Notes under the pieces: model-generated
Databases searched by the model: none
The model's input: only the letters and a program-made list of their open reading frames with translations
Told to the model about the DNA's origin: nothing
Position numbers and translations under genes: made by a program
Shown: piece by piece, positions 1-8,080 of the stretch
Position numbering within the stretch: position 1 is the first letter of the stretch
How the letters are laid out: each line of letters opens with the position of its first letter
Origin: OFTM382 sp964448185
GTDB lineage: Bacteria > Planctomycetota > Phycisphaerae > Phycisphaerales > UBA1924
Assembly: GCA_964448185.1 (NCBI GenBank)
Contig: CAYUVO010000036.1
Coordinates: forward strand, 1-21,950
Reading direction: 5' to 3'
Length of the DNA: 21,950 nucleotides

Positions 1-2
1 GG

Positions 3-161
3 TGGTCGCTGTGGGGGCTGACGCGAGCGCTCGAACTCCAGGGCAAGGAAGAAGAAGCGAAAGCCGCGCGGGCGCGACAAGAACGAGCTTGGACAAGTGC
101 GGACTTCCCGTTGACGACGTCGTGCCAGTGCGTCAAGGGCGAGCCAGCCTCGGGCGGGTGA
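3..161 (+). CDS. C-terminal end of a TPR-type protein (5' end outside window)
   Basis: Reading from base 3, an open frame runs in from the left edge and stops at TGA 159-161, giving 52 residues with no start inside the window. It opens with WSLWGLTRALELQGKEEEA, then an Arg/Ala-rich helix (KAARARQERAW), then a tail with SADFPLTTSCQC. A helix of the form LxxALxxQGKxxEA followed by a second amphipathic helix is the usual pattern of a terminal tetratricopeptide-like repeat. Many bacterial TPR proteins end with a helix of the type ARFxxAWxxADVxLTxS, which this resembles. TPRs mediate protein-protein contacts; nothing here reveals the partner or any N-terminal domain. The overlapping frame 2-187 is arginine/serine-rich and looks like a shadow. 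Confidence 0.6.
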   Translation, partial: WSLWGLTRALELQGKEEEAKAARARQERAWTSADFPLTTSCQCVKGEPASGG

Positions 162-683
162 CCTCGCATTGGATCAGAGATTGTTGATCCAAGCCCCAGA
201 GGCCGATCTGGGCGACAAAAAGTTCAACTGGTGTCCTCTCACCCCGATTTTTCAAGAAGTCAAGGCAACGAAGCGGTGCAGCACACCTTAGCTATTTTCC
301 ACGTCGGTTGTCGGGAGACTGGTTTGTGGGCTTGAGCGAGATGCCGTTTGCTGAAGCGATGCCGCGGGCGACGATGCGGCCGGCTCCCCGGTTCGCTTGG
401 TGGACAACTCTCTTGAGTATGCACTCGCATCGTCAAGTACGAATACCGATGTTGTTCGAGAAATCGAACAACTCTTTAGCCGGTGGCACCTCATCCTTTG
501 GAAGCGATGCACCCGTTTGCAACACTCGGGGATGTCATACAACGAGACGGTGGAGCACACCGTGTAGGAAACGCTCACACGCTCGGCTCGGGTGTGCTTC
601 GATGGGGACTGTGCCTCGACTCGATGGTTTATCGAAACTGAACAACGCGGGCTCCAAGCTCACAACGTGTCAAGATAAACACT
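162..683. other. Gene-poor stretch, possibly decayed coding remnant
   Basis: No frame here gives a convincing intact gene with a ribosome-binding site. The open frames at 288-578 (-) and 308-757 (+) are rich in Ser/Arg/Cys and read like noise. The most protein-like reading is + strand 361-567, which includes VREIEQLFSRWHLILWKR and ends at a TAG. Shifting frame there continues with GSGVLRWGLCLDS to a TGA near 640. That pattern would fit a frameshifted gene remnant, but the family is not recognised. I see no RNA gene, inverted-repeat pair or terminator. Confidence 0.4.
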
Positions 684-1775
684 CTACTGCGGCACGCAGA
701 ACACTCTTGCCGGTGCCAACAGACCCTCGCGGGGATAGATGGTTGCATCGGGCTTGAGCAACGCGATGCGTTCGCGGACCTGATCTATGTTTGAGTGTGT
801 CGAGATAACAACATGCTTGACGGCCATCCGCGAGAGCTCAGAGGACGCAAGCACGTCGATGCCGAAGCGCTTGGAGCCCACAAGCGTGGGGTTATCGTCG
901 AAGATGCCAGTGACCCGTTCGGGGTGGCTCAGGATGAAGTGGCCCTGATATTCAAGGTCGTTGCCTGCGCCAAAAAACGCCACCTGCTCACCGGCCTTGA
1001 GCACGAGGCGATCGGTATCGGGAAGGTGCTCTGGCATCGGTGCTTCCAAGCCCGCATGGTATGAGGTTGAATGCGAACGCAGACCCGGGCAGGTGAGTTC
1101 GAGCATGCGTTCAAGCTCGGGGATATCACGCACCAGCAGCGTTGAGCCGAAATCGGACGCCGAGAGATCGAAGCCGCGGAGCCCGCGTGCCTGGGCATGT
1201 TCTCGCACTCGCAACCAACCAGTGTCCATCGTGCGGAGCCCAACGTCGTGAAAATACACCACGCAGCGATCGGCGAGTCGATCGGCGATGCCTAGATAAT
1301 CGAGCATGATCTGTTCGTCGGTGTGATCTCCATCGACGAGCACGAAGCCGTATTGATCGCTGCGGCATGCCTTGTCAAGATCCTGTGGGCTGAACCCGCG
1401 AGTGATATGAATGTCGAGTCCGAGCCGCTCGGCCACGCGGCGGGTGAGCAGCGTGCCGGTATCGCTTCCGCGCGACGTCTCGGCGTCGATCGCATCGAGC
1501 GGGTGCGGCTTGAGGAGTTCGGCGATGAGGAGCGTCGAGATGCCGTGGGAGTTACCGATGACCAGCGAGGGCGCTGGGCCAAGACACTCGGCAGTCAACC
1601 GGATGAACCATGCGTCGCGCAGACTGATCCCGACGTGGCGGTGGCTGGGTGGTTCGTGCCGCCAGAATGGACGCCATTCGTCGAGCGGAGTCACACCTGT
1701 GGCGAGCCTCGCTGGTGATCCCATCTCGAATGCGAACCCCTCACCGTGGTACGCCTGGACAATCCTGGGCAGCAT
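684..1775 (-). CDS. Class I SAM-dependent methyltransferase with C-terminal Rossmann-like module
   Basis: The protein of about 363 residues has two parts. The first is a class I methyltransferase fold of the Methyltransf_24 kind: a glycine-containing SAM loop (LVIGNSHGISTLLIAELL), an acidic strand end (IDAETSRGSD) and VLVDGDHTDEQ, then VVYFHDVG. The second (about residues 255-363, bases 684-1013) is a small nucleotide-binding-like domain with FGAGNDLEYQG, GIFDDN and VVISTHSN, resembling modules at the ends of three glycosyltransferases downstream. It probably methylates a sugar or glycan intermediate; the substrate is unknown. The chosen ATG at 1775 has AAGGAG nine bases upstream and leaves a 111-bp divergent gap. 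The frame stays open to 2573, and an ATG at 1898 would add 41 residues but lacks a good ribosome-binding site and overlaps the divergent gene. Residues upstream of that are antisense to the next gene. Confidence 0.8.
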   Translation of the reverse strand: MLPRIVQAYHGEGFAFEMGSPARLATGVTPLDEWRPFWRHEPPSHRHVGISLRDAWFIRLTAECLGPAPSLVIGNSHGISTLLIAELLKPHPLDAIDAETSRGSDTGTLLTRRVAERLGLDIHITRGFSPQDLDKACRSDQYGFVLVDGDHTDEQIMLDYLGIADRLADRCVVYFHDVGLRTMDTGWLRVREHAQARGLRGFDLSASDFGSTLLVRDIPELERMLELTCPGLRSHSTSYHAGLEAPMPEHLPDTDRLVLKAGEQVAFFGAGNDLEYQGHFILSHPERVTGIFDDNPTLVGSKRFGIDVLASSELSRMAVKHVVISTHSNIDQVRERIALLKPDATIYPREGLLAPARVFCVPQ

Positions 1776-1784
1776 GCGACCATA

Positions 1785-1790
1785 CTCCTT
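1785..1790 (-). promoter_or_regulatory. Shine-Dalgarno site deciding the methyltransferase start
   Basis: On the minus strand these bases read AAGGAG, nine bases ahead of ATG 1775-1773. They favour this start over the ATG at 1898, which has only a weak purine stretch ahead of it. Confidence 0.6.
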
Positions 1791-1874
1791 GGCTACTGGC
1801 ACGGACAACTGGCACGAACCGTGGACAAAGCGGTACTCTACCGGATTCACGTCGGAGCGACGCTCGATGTGGTG

Positions 1875-1880
1875 AAGGAG
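1875..1880 (+). promoter_or_regulatory. Shine-Dalgarno site deciding the GTG start at 1887
   Basis: AAGGAG lies six bases before GTG 1887. This supports that start over the earlier GTG at 1746, which would overlap the divergent gene. Confidence 0.6.
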
Positions 1881-1886
1881 TTCGAG

Positions 1887-2654
1887 GTGCCGAGTCATAC
1901 GCCCATCCAATCGAGTGCCCCGCATCTTCGACCACCAGAGGATTTCTTTCTGCCAGTTGCCTATCGCCAGCAAACGCTCGCCCACTCCCGCGATGAGGGT
2001 CTCGGCGACGGCGAGTACTGGACCGAGGAACGCATCGCGACTTCGCGGTCCTATCAGTTTCATGTGTATCGATGGGCCAGCGAACTTGTAACCAAGCACG
2101 GGCTTGCGAACATGCTGGATATTGGCAGCGGCCCCGGACTCAAGCTGCTCGACCACATCGCGCCGGTGTGCTCTGATATCGAGTGCTTCGATCAACCCGC
2201 TGGAGTATCGGCGGCCCAAAGGCTCGGATCCCCCGGCGTGTATCATGCGATGGATCTCGAACAGCCACCGATGAAGCCGCACCGGACTTTTGATCTTATT
2301 GTTTCGGCTGATGTGATCGAGCACCTGATCGACCCTGACCCGATGCTCGAAATGATCAAGAGTTTTTGCCATGAGTACACCATGATTCTTCTGAGCACTC
2401 CCGATCGGTCGAGATTGCATGGGCGAGAGTGCATGGCGAGCACCAAGGCTGAGCATGTCCGTGAATGGTCGGCCAGTGAATTTAGCATGTATCTCGTGGA
2501 TCGTGGCTTTACTCTCACAGAGCAACGCTTCTTGCCTGCGGACGACGCACCGCTGGGCACAGGTATGGATCAAGAGGACATGTTTATCAAGGGCACCGCG
2601 TCAACAAGCCCGCACAGGTGCCATGCGGTGTTATGTACGCTCACACGTTCTTGA
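1887..2654 (+). CDS. Class I SAM-dependent methyltransferase
   Basis: A 255-residue methyltransferase of the Methyltransf_23/11 type. The N-terminal part (EYWTEERIATSRSYQFHVYRWASELV) leads into the SAM-binding loop MLDIGSGPGLKLL near residue 75, then an acidic position in CFDQPAG, and the post-motif strand FDLIVSADVIEHLIDPD, where Asp/His after the strand is typical. A late CMASTKAEHVREWS stretch matches the usual substrate-side region. It likely transfers a methyl group to a sugar or other small precursor. GTG 1887 is chosen because of AAGGAG six bases upstream; the frame is open to 1746 but would then overlap the divergent gene. The next gene starts 42 bases after the stop, suggesting an operon with the 824-aa glycosyltransferase. 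Confidence 0.8.
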   Translation: MPSHTPIQSSAPHLRPPEDFFLPVAYRQQTLAHSRDEGLGDGEYWTEERIATSRSYQFHVYRWASELVTKHGLANMLDIGSGPGLKLLDHIAPVCSDIECFDQPAGVSAAQRLGSPGVYHAMDLEQPPMKPHRTFDLIVSADVIEHLIDPDPMLEMIKSFCHEYTMILLSTPDRSRLHGRECMASTKAEHVREWSASEFSMYLVDRGFTLTEQRFLPADDAPLGTGMDQEDMFIKGTASTSPHRCHAVLCTLTRS

Positions 2655-2696
2655 GTATCGCAGTTTTGTTGTTGTTTTATTCGGAGTATCCTTACC

Positions 2697-5171
2697 TTGT
2701 CACACGCCGCAGACTCCAACGTGAGTACGTCGAGTATTCCCGCGCACGCGAAGGCCCACGATGAACGCGCCTATATCGGGCACTGGCAACAACTGGCGGC
2801 TTCATTCGAGCAAATCCAGAGACTACCGCTGGCGAGCAAGCCGAGACTTGAACAGATCGAAGCGTTTATTGGGCTTGGCCTGTCGACTCTGAGTCTTCGA
2901 GAATGCGCCAGACTTGTTGGGGGGTGCGACGACGAGAACCGTCTCGCCGCCTTGAAACTGCGAGCTTCTGTACTTGCGAATGACCTGATATTGGTTGACG
3001 AACGTGAGAGCACACTGCGTTCTAATCTTGCTCGGATCGAGAGCCTGCTTCCGATTGATGAAACCCGGATAGCACGGTGGCGATCTATTATGAAGGAGAT
3101 CAGTTGGTACCGTGCTCTTGATGGCAACATTGTGCGGTGCAATGAGAGCAAAGGGCGGGTTGCTCACCTCATGGACGTGCAGTCGCTCCATCGGCGCACA
3201 ATCGCTCCGCTTGCCGCCGAGTTGGAAGCAAAGTTTCTTTCACCCATCTTTCTTGAAGGCGTGGACCCGCCGTGGGCACTCCATTCTTTGCTCCAAGCTC
3301 GACCGCCGAAGGCGTACCCCAACTTTCGACAACGCCTGATTGTGTATCAGGCCGACTGGAACGAGTTCTTCGATGGCCTCGCGTGCATGGGTCTCGGGGA
3401 TGAGATTGGGAACTCCCGGATTCTCTGGTGCATTGGCAATGACGCCCCAGCACAATTATTGTCGTGGTACGCCTGCCGACCCGACGACGTTCCACCGACG
3501 ATGGAGATCCATAATCCGCTGATGCGAACACCGACATCGCCCGACAGCCGATCGGTTATCAAAACAATCGACACTCGCTGGTCGACCGAATACGATTTCC
3601 TTATCCGCAAGATACAAGCAAGATCTCCAAGAGATCGCAGCGAACTGGTTTCCAAGTACGCTCGCGTAACAACAGAGCCCTCCGCTGATGTCGATGCTGG
3701 TGGTTCTCACGAACCATTGCGTGTGCTGTTGCTATCATCAAGATACACCACATATGTCCAGCATGCGATCCAAGACCTGGCTGATGCTCTGACACATCGC
3801 GGATGCCATTGTCACATACATATCGAACAGGATGATTCACAAGTCTTCTCGAACAGTGTTTTTCTAAGATCTATCCTCGAATATGACCCCGATCTGGTTT
3901 TCTCGATCAACTATCCGCGAGCTCTTCTCAATGAGCAGTGCCCGATCGACATCCCTCATGTGTGCTGGGTCCAAGATGCGATGGATCACCTGCTCGATGC
4001 CAAGGTGGGCAGATCTATGGGCAACCTTGACCTATTGGTCGGCATGACTAAGAACGAGCTTGTCAACCACTATGAATATCCAGCAGGACAAGTTCACTGG
4101 ATGCCGATGGTCGCTTCATCGGCAAAGTTTTCCGCCCCACCACTCGCGTCGGGTTTTGAGTGCGACATCGCCTGGGTCACACACCAGAGCGAGCATCCCG
4201 AGATCTTCAAGGCCCGGCTTATCGAGAGTGTCCATAAGCGTTCAGCCGGCGATGCAAGAACATTTGAATCATTGCTCGGCGATGTTCATGAGTTGGTGAC
4301 CAGTCAGCCTCAGGCGTTTCTCTTTACTGAGATTCACCGTTTAGTGGATGATGCATTCTTCTCAGGACAAGCCACTGACGATCAACAGCAGTTTCGATCG
4401 AGTATTCTTAATACGCATGTGATCCCGTATGCAGATCGCGTATTTCGTCATCAAACAGCGGCATGGGCAGCTCGGATCGCTCAACGCCGGGGCTGGAGCT
4501 TCAAGCTCTTTGGCTCTGGCTGGGAGAATCACCCAGAACTTGCCGAGCATGCCGCGGGCTCAGTGTCTCATGGCGAAGCACTCGCCCATTGCTACAGATC
4601 ATCCGGCGTCCAACTGCACGCCTCACTCAACCAAGTCACGCACCAGAGAGTCAGTGAGTGCTTTCTCTCAGGCGGATTTCCTCTTTGCCGGGTCGCACGC
4701 GATAGCTTTGCCATTATGAACAACATGGCGATTCTCAATGCAACTACCGCGAACGTGACCGTACCCGTTCGCAACAGCAATGGGATTACCACAGGCCTAC
4801 TCGCAAGATTTGACACGTGCCCCACTGCCCAGCGGCTGGTCACTGAGCTGCATCGGCTCCAGCTTTGTGGCGACAACGAGTACGCTGATAAGCTGCTGTC
4901 ATGGCCATCATCTAAGATTGATGCCGCACTCGCTTCTCTTGCAGTTCCAGTCGAGCTCGCGAACGCTCAGATGTTCGCCGCATCGACCGATCTGTACTTT
5001 GCCACCGAATCCCAGCTCGAACACCTGATCGAACACTCGCTCGATCATTCTTCGTGGCGACATGATCGCATTGTCCAAGGCACCTCCGACCTGCCCCGAG
5101 ATTTTACTTTCGACGGTTTCGCACAGTCTCTGCTGGAGCTTGTGTTGCAGCGTCTGCGAGATGCCGATTAG
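2697..5171 (+). CDS. Large glycosyltransferase-like protein, CgeB/GT-B type C-terminal half
   Basis: An 824-residue protein in two halves. Residues 1 to about 335 include a helical segment and WALHSLLQARPPKAYPNFRQR followed by LVYQADWNEFFDGLA-like text and ILWCIGNDAPAQLL; this half is not recognised. From about residue 342 it looks like a GT-B glycosyltransferase of the CgeB/DUF3880 kind: RVLLLSSRYTTYVQHAIQDL, DPDLVFSINYPRAL, HVCWVQDAMDHLL, and a C-terminal nucleotide-sugar half with KLFGSGWENHP, LHASLNQVTHQRVSECFLSG and GFPLCR. It probably adds a sugar to the surface glycan; donor and acceptor are unknown. The start is TTG 2697 with GGAG ten bases upstream; GTG 2721 is an alternative without a ribosome site. 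No signal peptide or membrane helix is seen. The stop lies 15 bases from the end of the convergent amidotransferase gene. Confidence 0.7.
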   Translation: MSHAADSNVSTSSIPAHAKAHDERAYIGHWQQLAASFEQIQRLPLASKPRLEQIEAFIGLGLSTLSLRECARLVGGCDDENRLAALKLRASVLANDLILVDERESTLRSNLARIESLLPIDETRIARWRSIMKEISWYRALDGNIVRCNESKGRVAHLMDVQSLHRRTIAPLAAELEAKFLSPIFLEGVDPPWALHSLLQARPPKAYPNFRQRLIVYQADWNEFFDGLACMGLGDEIGNSRILWCIGNDAPAQLLSWYACRPDDVPPTMEIHNPLMRTPTSPDSRSVIKTIDTRWSTEYDFLIRKIQARSPRDRSELVSKYARVTTEPSADVDAGGSHEPLRVLLLSSRYTTYVQHAIQDLADALTHRGCHCHIHIEQDDSQVFSNSVFLRSILEYDPDLVFSINYPRALLNEQCPIDIPHVCWVQDAMDHLLDAKVGRSMGNLDLLVGMTKNELVNHYEYPAGQVHWMPMVASSAKFSAPPLASGFECDIAWVTHQSEHPEIFKARLIESVHKRSAGDARTFESLLGDVHELVTSQPQAFLFTEIHRLVDDAFFSGQATDDQQQFRSSILNTHVIPYADRVFRHQTAAWAARIAQRRGWSFKLFGSGWENHPELAEHAAGSVSHGEALAHCYRSSGVQLHASLNQVTHQRVSECFLSGGFPLCRVARDSFAIMNNMAILNATTANVTVPVRNSNGITTGLLARFDTCPTAQRLVTELHRLQLCGDNEYADKLLSWPSSKIDAALASLAVPVELANAQMFAASTDLYFATESQLEHLIEHSLDHSSWRHDRIVQGTSDLPRDFTFDGFAQSLLELVLQRLRDAD

Positions 5172-5186
5172 TTTTTGCGCAATGTG

Positions 5187-7043
5187 CTAGAGCCTACTCT
5201 CTGCCCACGCCGCAAGCATGCACACGATACGTAGCCGCGTCATATCGCCATAAGGAACATATTGCAACCAGTTCGCGTTGAGCATCCCATGTGTAACAAT
5301 TTTCATTGACTGAACGCGCGATGCAAACTCTCGCCAATAGTTCAGCTCGTTTGCAACACGCACACTGAACCCTTGTTTCGGTCGCTTTGCAAACGACTCC
5401 CCCAGGTGCCTAGCTACATACTCCCGCAAGAGGGGCCGGCTTTGTGACCCATCTCCCAAGAGTTCGCATTCTTGTACCGGCATGGCGAGACCCAGTTGTA
5501 TCATTCTTCGATCAAGCAATGGGGTGCGGACTTCCAATCCATAGTGCATTGCAGCACGATCAACCTTAGGTAAGATAGAAGCCGGACAGAACCCCAGAAG
5601 GTCGAGACGCTGGACTCGCCGCACATGCGAAAGCGCGGGCCGATCCTCACCCGCTAACCATCCGGCTGCATCCTCATGACTATAGGGCGTATTCCATGCC
5701 GAGGTCATCGTCTCTGCTTCTGCAGGATGGAATCCCGGAAACACGCGGCTGAGGTACCCATGAACAAAGGAGTGCGACCCATACACCCGCCTTGCTATCG
5801 CTCGGTCGGCATCACCGGTCTCTGGACGTGCAACATGTGCGTCTACCGTGGCTTGCATTCCAATAAGATCGTCACGCACTTGATAGCTTTGCCATGCGTC
5901 ACGGCCTTGTTCTCGTTGCCAGAGATAGCCGCCGAAAGATTCATCACCGCCGTCACCTGCGATCACCGATTTTACATCTTGAGATGCAAGGTTCGCAATC
6001 TGTACCATGGTCAGCAACGCCGAATATCCTTGTGGCTCATCGAATGCTGCCGCGAACTCATGAAGGCTCTCGCCGATGCCGCTGCCAGCTTCCTGCGAGA
6101 CATGCAAGAGACCTAAGCTGTCGGCAACCCGTTGTGCGTCCGCAAGTTCATTCGCTTCGCTCTCCATTGCCAGTGTAAAGCACGTCGGCATCGCACCAGA
6201 TCTATGCGCAGCAGTCACGATCGCTGCGGAATCAATCCCGCCGGAAAGAAACGCACCAACGGAGACGTCTGAGACCAGGTGATCCTCGACTATTTGTTCG
6301 AGCAACGCACCGAATGCATCGGGCTTCATTCGCGATACATCATCAATCATATCGGGTGGTGAATAATACCGAGTAACAATCGCTTCCCGGCCAGGGCTCC
6401 ATTCAAGGCAGTGCCCGGGCATGAGCTTCTGTATGCCGGTCCACATGGTCATCGGAGGTGGACAGCAACTCAGAGTCAGCACAAGGCGCACAGCAACATC
6501 TGATAGTTGCTCGACATGCCCTGTAAGTTCCCGTAGCGAGTCGCAATCAGATGCGATCAGCAGTTGAGCTCCCTGCTCTTTCCAGACCAACGGCTTCATT
6601 CCCACATGGTCGATTGCTGCAAAGAGTTGTCGAGCCGATTCGTCCCACAATACAAACGAGAACATGCCTCGGAATCTGTCGAGCATCCCCCTGCCCCATC
6701 GCTTCCACGCATGAAGCAGGACCTCTGTATCGCATGCCGAAACAAACCGAGCACCCTCTGCTTTGAGTTCATTCCTCAGAGCAGGTGCGTTGTATAACTC
6801 GCCATTATATGTAATGCAGATCTGTGAATCAGAAGTCTTCATCGGCTGTCGGCCAGCGGTGCTCAGATCAACAATCGCCAGCCTCGTGTGACCTAGAATA
6901 ACGCTGCGATCTGGCGACACCCACGTCCCGCTCCCGTCAGGTCCCCGCCTTGCAAGCGAAGCAAGACAAGCTTCCCATGCGGGAGCCTGTTCATGCCCTG
7001 GTTCGAGCGGCTTGGTATCGCCAATAAACGCGATTCCGCACAC
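5187..7043 (-). CDS. asnB: Asparagine synthase (glutamine-hydrolysing) type amidotransferase
   Basis: A 618-residue protein with the two standard domains. The N-terminal class II glutaminase has Cys2 right after the initiator (VCGIAFIG), RRGPDG, LGHTRLAIVDLS and NGELYN (80-85). The C-terminal ATP-pyrophosphatase synthetase has the PP-loop SGGIDS (267-272), VIAGDGGDESFGGY and LPKVDRAAMHYGLEVRTPLLD. Glutamine-derived ammonia is transferred to an adenylated carboxylate. In glycan clusters such enzymes may amidate a uronic acid or amino-acid substituent instead of making asparagine; that is inference. The frame is open to ATG 7097, but GTG 7043 puts the catalytic Cys at position 2, which the family requires after removal of the initiator. 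It starts five bases after the stop of the upstream gene, so the two are coupled. Confidence 0.93.
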   Translation of the reverse strand: MCGIAFIGDTKPLEPGHEQAPAWEACLASLARRGPDGSGTWVSPDRSVILGHTRLAIVDLSTAGRQPMKTSDSQICITYNGELYNAPALRNELKAEGARFVSACDTEVLLHAWKRWGRGMLDRFRGMFSFVLWDESARQLFAAIDHVGMKPLVWKEQGAQLLIASDCDSLRELTGHVEQLSDVAVRLVLTLSCCPPPMTMWTGIQKLMPGHCLEWSPGREAIVTRYYSPPDMIDDVSRMKPDAFGALLEQIVEDHLVSDVSVGAFLSGGIDSAAIVTAAHRSGAMPTCFTLAMESEANELADAQRVADSLGLLHVSQEAGSGIGESLHEFAAAFDEPQGYSALLTMVQIANLASQDVKSVIAGDGGDESFGGYLWQREQGRDAWQSYQVRDDLIGMQATVDAHVARPETGDADRAIARRVYGSHSFVHGYLSRVFPGFHPAEAETMTSAWNTPYSHEDAAGWLAGEDRPALSHVRRVQRLDLLGFCPASILPKVDRAAMHYGLEVRTPLLDRRMIQLGLAMPVQECELLGDGSQSRPLLREYVARHLGESFAKRPKQGFSVRVANELNYWREFASRVQSMKIVTHGMLNANWLQYVPYGDMTRLRIVCMLAAWAESRL

Positions 7044-7048
7044 AGGAC

Positions 7049-8011
7049 CTACCCTCTCGCCGGCGATGGCATGCTTGACGCTCGCGATTCCAAACACGGT
7101 GTTGCGTTTACATACGCTATCGCATCGGGCGCGCCGCGAGCAAATTCTAAGAGTTCACGAATCCATGCCAACGATTGAGTATCACTTTGATAATCATGAC
7201 AACGAATATGATCCAATACACAGCTCTTTGATGCACGTCTCGCCAGAGCGGGTTTCTCGTCCCATCCTTTGTCGCGCATTCGTTGAGTAAACCGTGGGTA
7301 CTCCCCAGCCCAGTCGTACCCATCAGGAAGCTGCACGCCGTGCTCGACGTCTCGCCTCGCATCTTCAAATCCCCACAACGCAACTTCACAATCGGCATCA
7401 TGAGCGGCGCGCCGTTTCAACGATGTTCGGATCTGCTCACGGAACTCATCTTTACGATACCGCAGCATCGCCTTGAGGTAGATGTGAATATATGACTGCT
7501 CATACTCATGGAGGCCGAATATCTTTGCATAACACTCCCGCGTGTACCCCCGGGATACCATCGCGTCGTGAATGCAACTCTCGGGCCGATGCGACGCTGG
7601 GCACTTCCCAATGAGTTTATACGCCTCTTCGAGCAGCGATGTGCGGTAGCAATGCAGCCCGCGCGTTGCGAGCCCCCCTACCGACTTGCAGAGAAACAGC
7701 GGCGTGGCGACGAAGGCCTCGGACGCCATCTTGCCGCAGATCTCGCGCATGCGCACCACAACATCGTCGAGCGGGATGATGTCCGCGTCGATCGCAATCA
7801 GCCAAGGGCGATTCGACTGAATCCCAATCTCAAATGTCCGACGAACAGCGGCCGAGAATGGCACCTCGTGCAGCACATGAAGCTGCCCCGAATCAGGAAG
7901 CCTTTGACGCAGTACACCGGCACAGAGCCGCTCGGTACGCTCGCCCGCAGACCGGATCACGACCGTAAGTTCATCGGGACCCGGATATACATGGACCGGT
8001 TTGTGAGTCAT
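7049..8011 (-). CDS. Putative GT-A-like glycosyltransferase
   Basis: A 320-residue protein beginning MTHKPVHVYPGPDELTVVIRS. A strand-turn pattern typical of the GT-A fold is followed by LIAIDADIIPLDDVV, where Asp75-Ala-Asp77 is a DxD-like metal/nucleotide-sugar motif. After that come VATPLFLCKSVGG, HDAMVSRGY and a Trp/Asp-rich C-terminal part. I cannot place it in a named family; glycosyltransferase is inferred from the DxD and the neighbours. The start is ATG 8011, with GGAG four bases upstream, although the frame is open further to 8332 where it only mirrors the divergent gene. The asparagine-synthase gene begins five bases after its stop, so they form a two-gene operon. A divergent glycosyltransferase begins 69 bp away. 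Confidence 0.65.
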   Translation of the reverse strand: MTHKPVHVYPGPDELTVVIRSAGERTERLCAGVLRQRLPDSGQLHVLHEVPFSAAVRRTFEIGIQSNRPWLIAIDADIIPLDDVVVRMREICGKMASEAFVATPLFLCKSVGGLATRGLHCYRTSLLEEAYKLIGKCPASHRPESCIHDAMVSRGYTRECYAKIFGLHEYEQSYIHIYLKAMLRYRKDEFREQIRTSLKRRAAHDADCEVALWGFEDARRDVEHGVQLPDGYDWAGEYPRFTQRMRDKGWDEKPALARRASKSCVLDHIRCHDYQSDTQSLAWIRELLEFARGAPDAIAYVNATPCLESRASSMPSPARG

Positions 8012-8080
8012 GGTGCTCCGATTACTCCACCGCGCGCAGCCTATCGCTGCCCGGTGTAGCATAGCACGAGGAGAAGTTTC
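8012..8080. promoter_or_regulatory. Short divergent intergenic region
   Basis: Sixty-nine bases separate the - strand GT-A-like gene from the + strand family-2 glycosyltransferase. Both promoters must lie in or overlap this segment. GAGGAG at 8068-8073, seven bases before ATG 8081, is the ribosome-binding site of the + gene. No clear promoter hexamers or operator palindrome were found. Confidence 0.5.

Larger units (their letters stand above)
1776..1886. promoter_or_regulatory. Divergent intergenic region between two methyltransferase genes
   Basis: With the two starts chosen here, 111 bp separate divergently transcribed genes, so promoters for both directions should lie within it or slightly into the genes. 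ACTGGCACG occurs twice as a direct repeat (1795-1803 and 1808-1816, 13-bp period), a possible protein-binding site. No convincing -35/-10 pair stands out. If the minus-strand gene really starts at 1898, this stretch is coding and the repeat loses meaning. Confidence 0.4.

Noticed and set aside
308..757. 149-codon + strand frame at the left side
   Set aside because: Composition (many Arg, Ser, Thr, Cys, Trp) is not protein-like, and it overlaps the end of the minus-strand methyltransferase gene.
1899..2573. N-terminal extension of the minus-strand methyltransferase up to 2573
   Set aside because: This part is antisense to the + strand methyltransferase, whose motifs are clear, and it has no domain character of its own.
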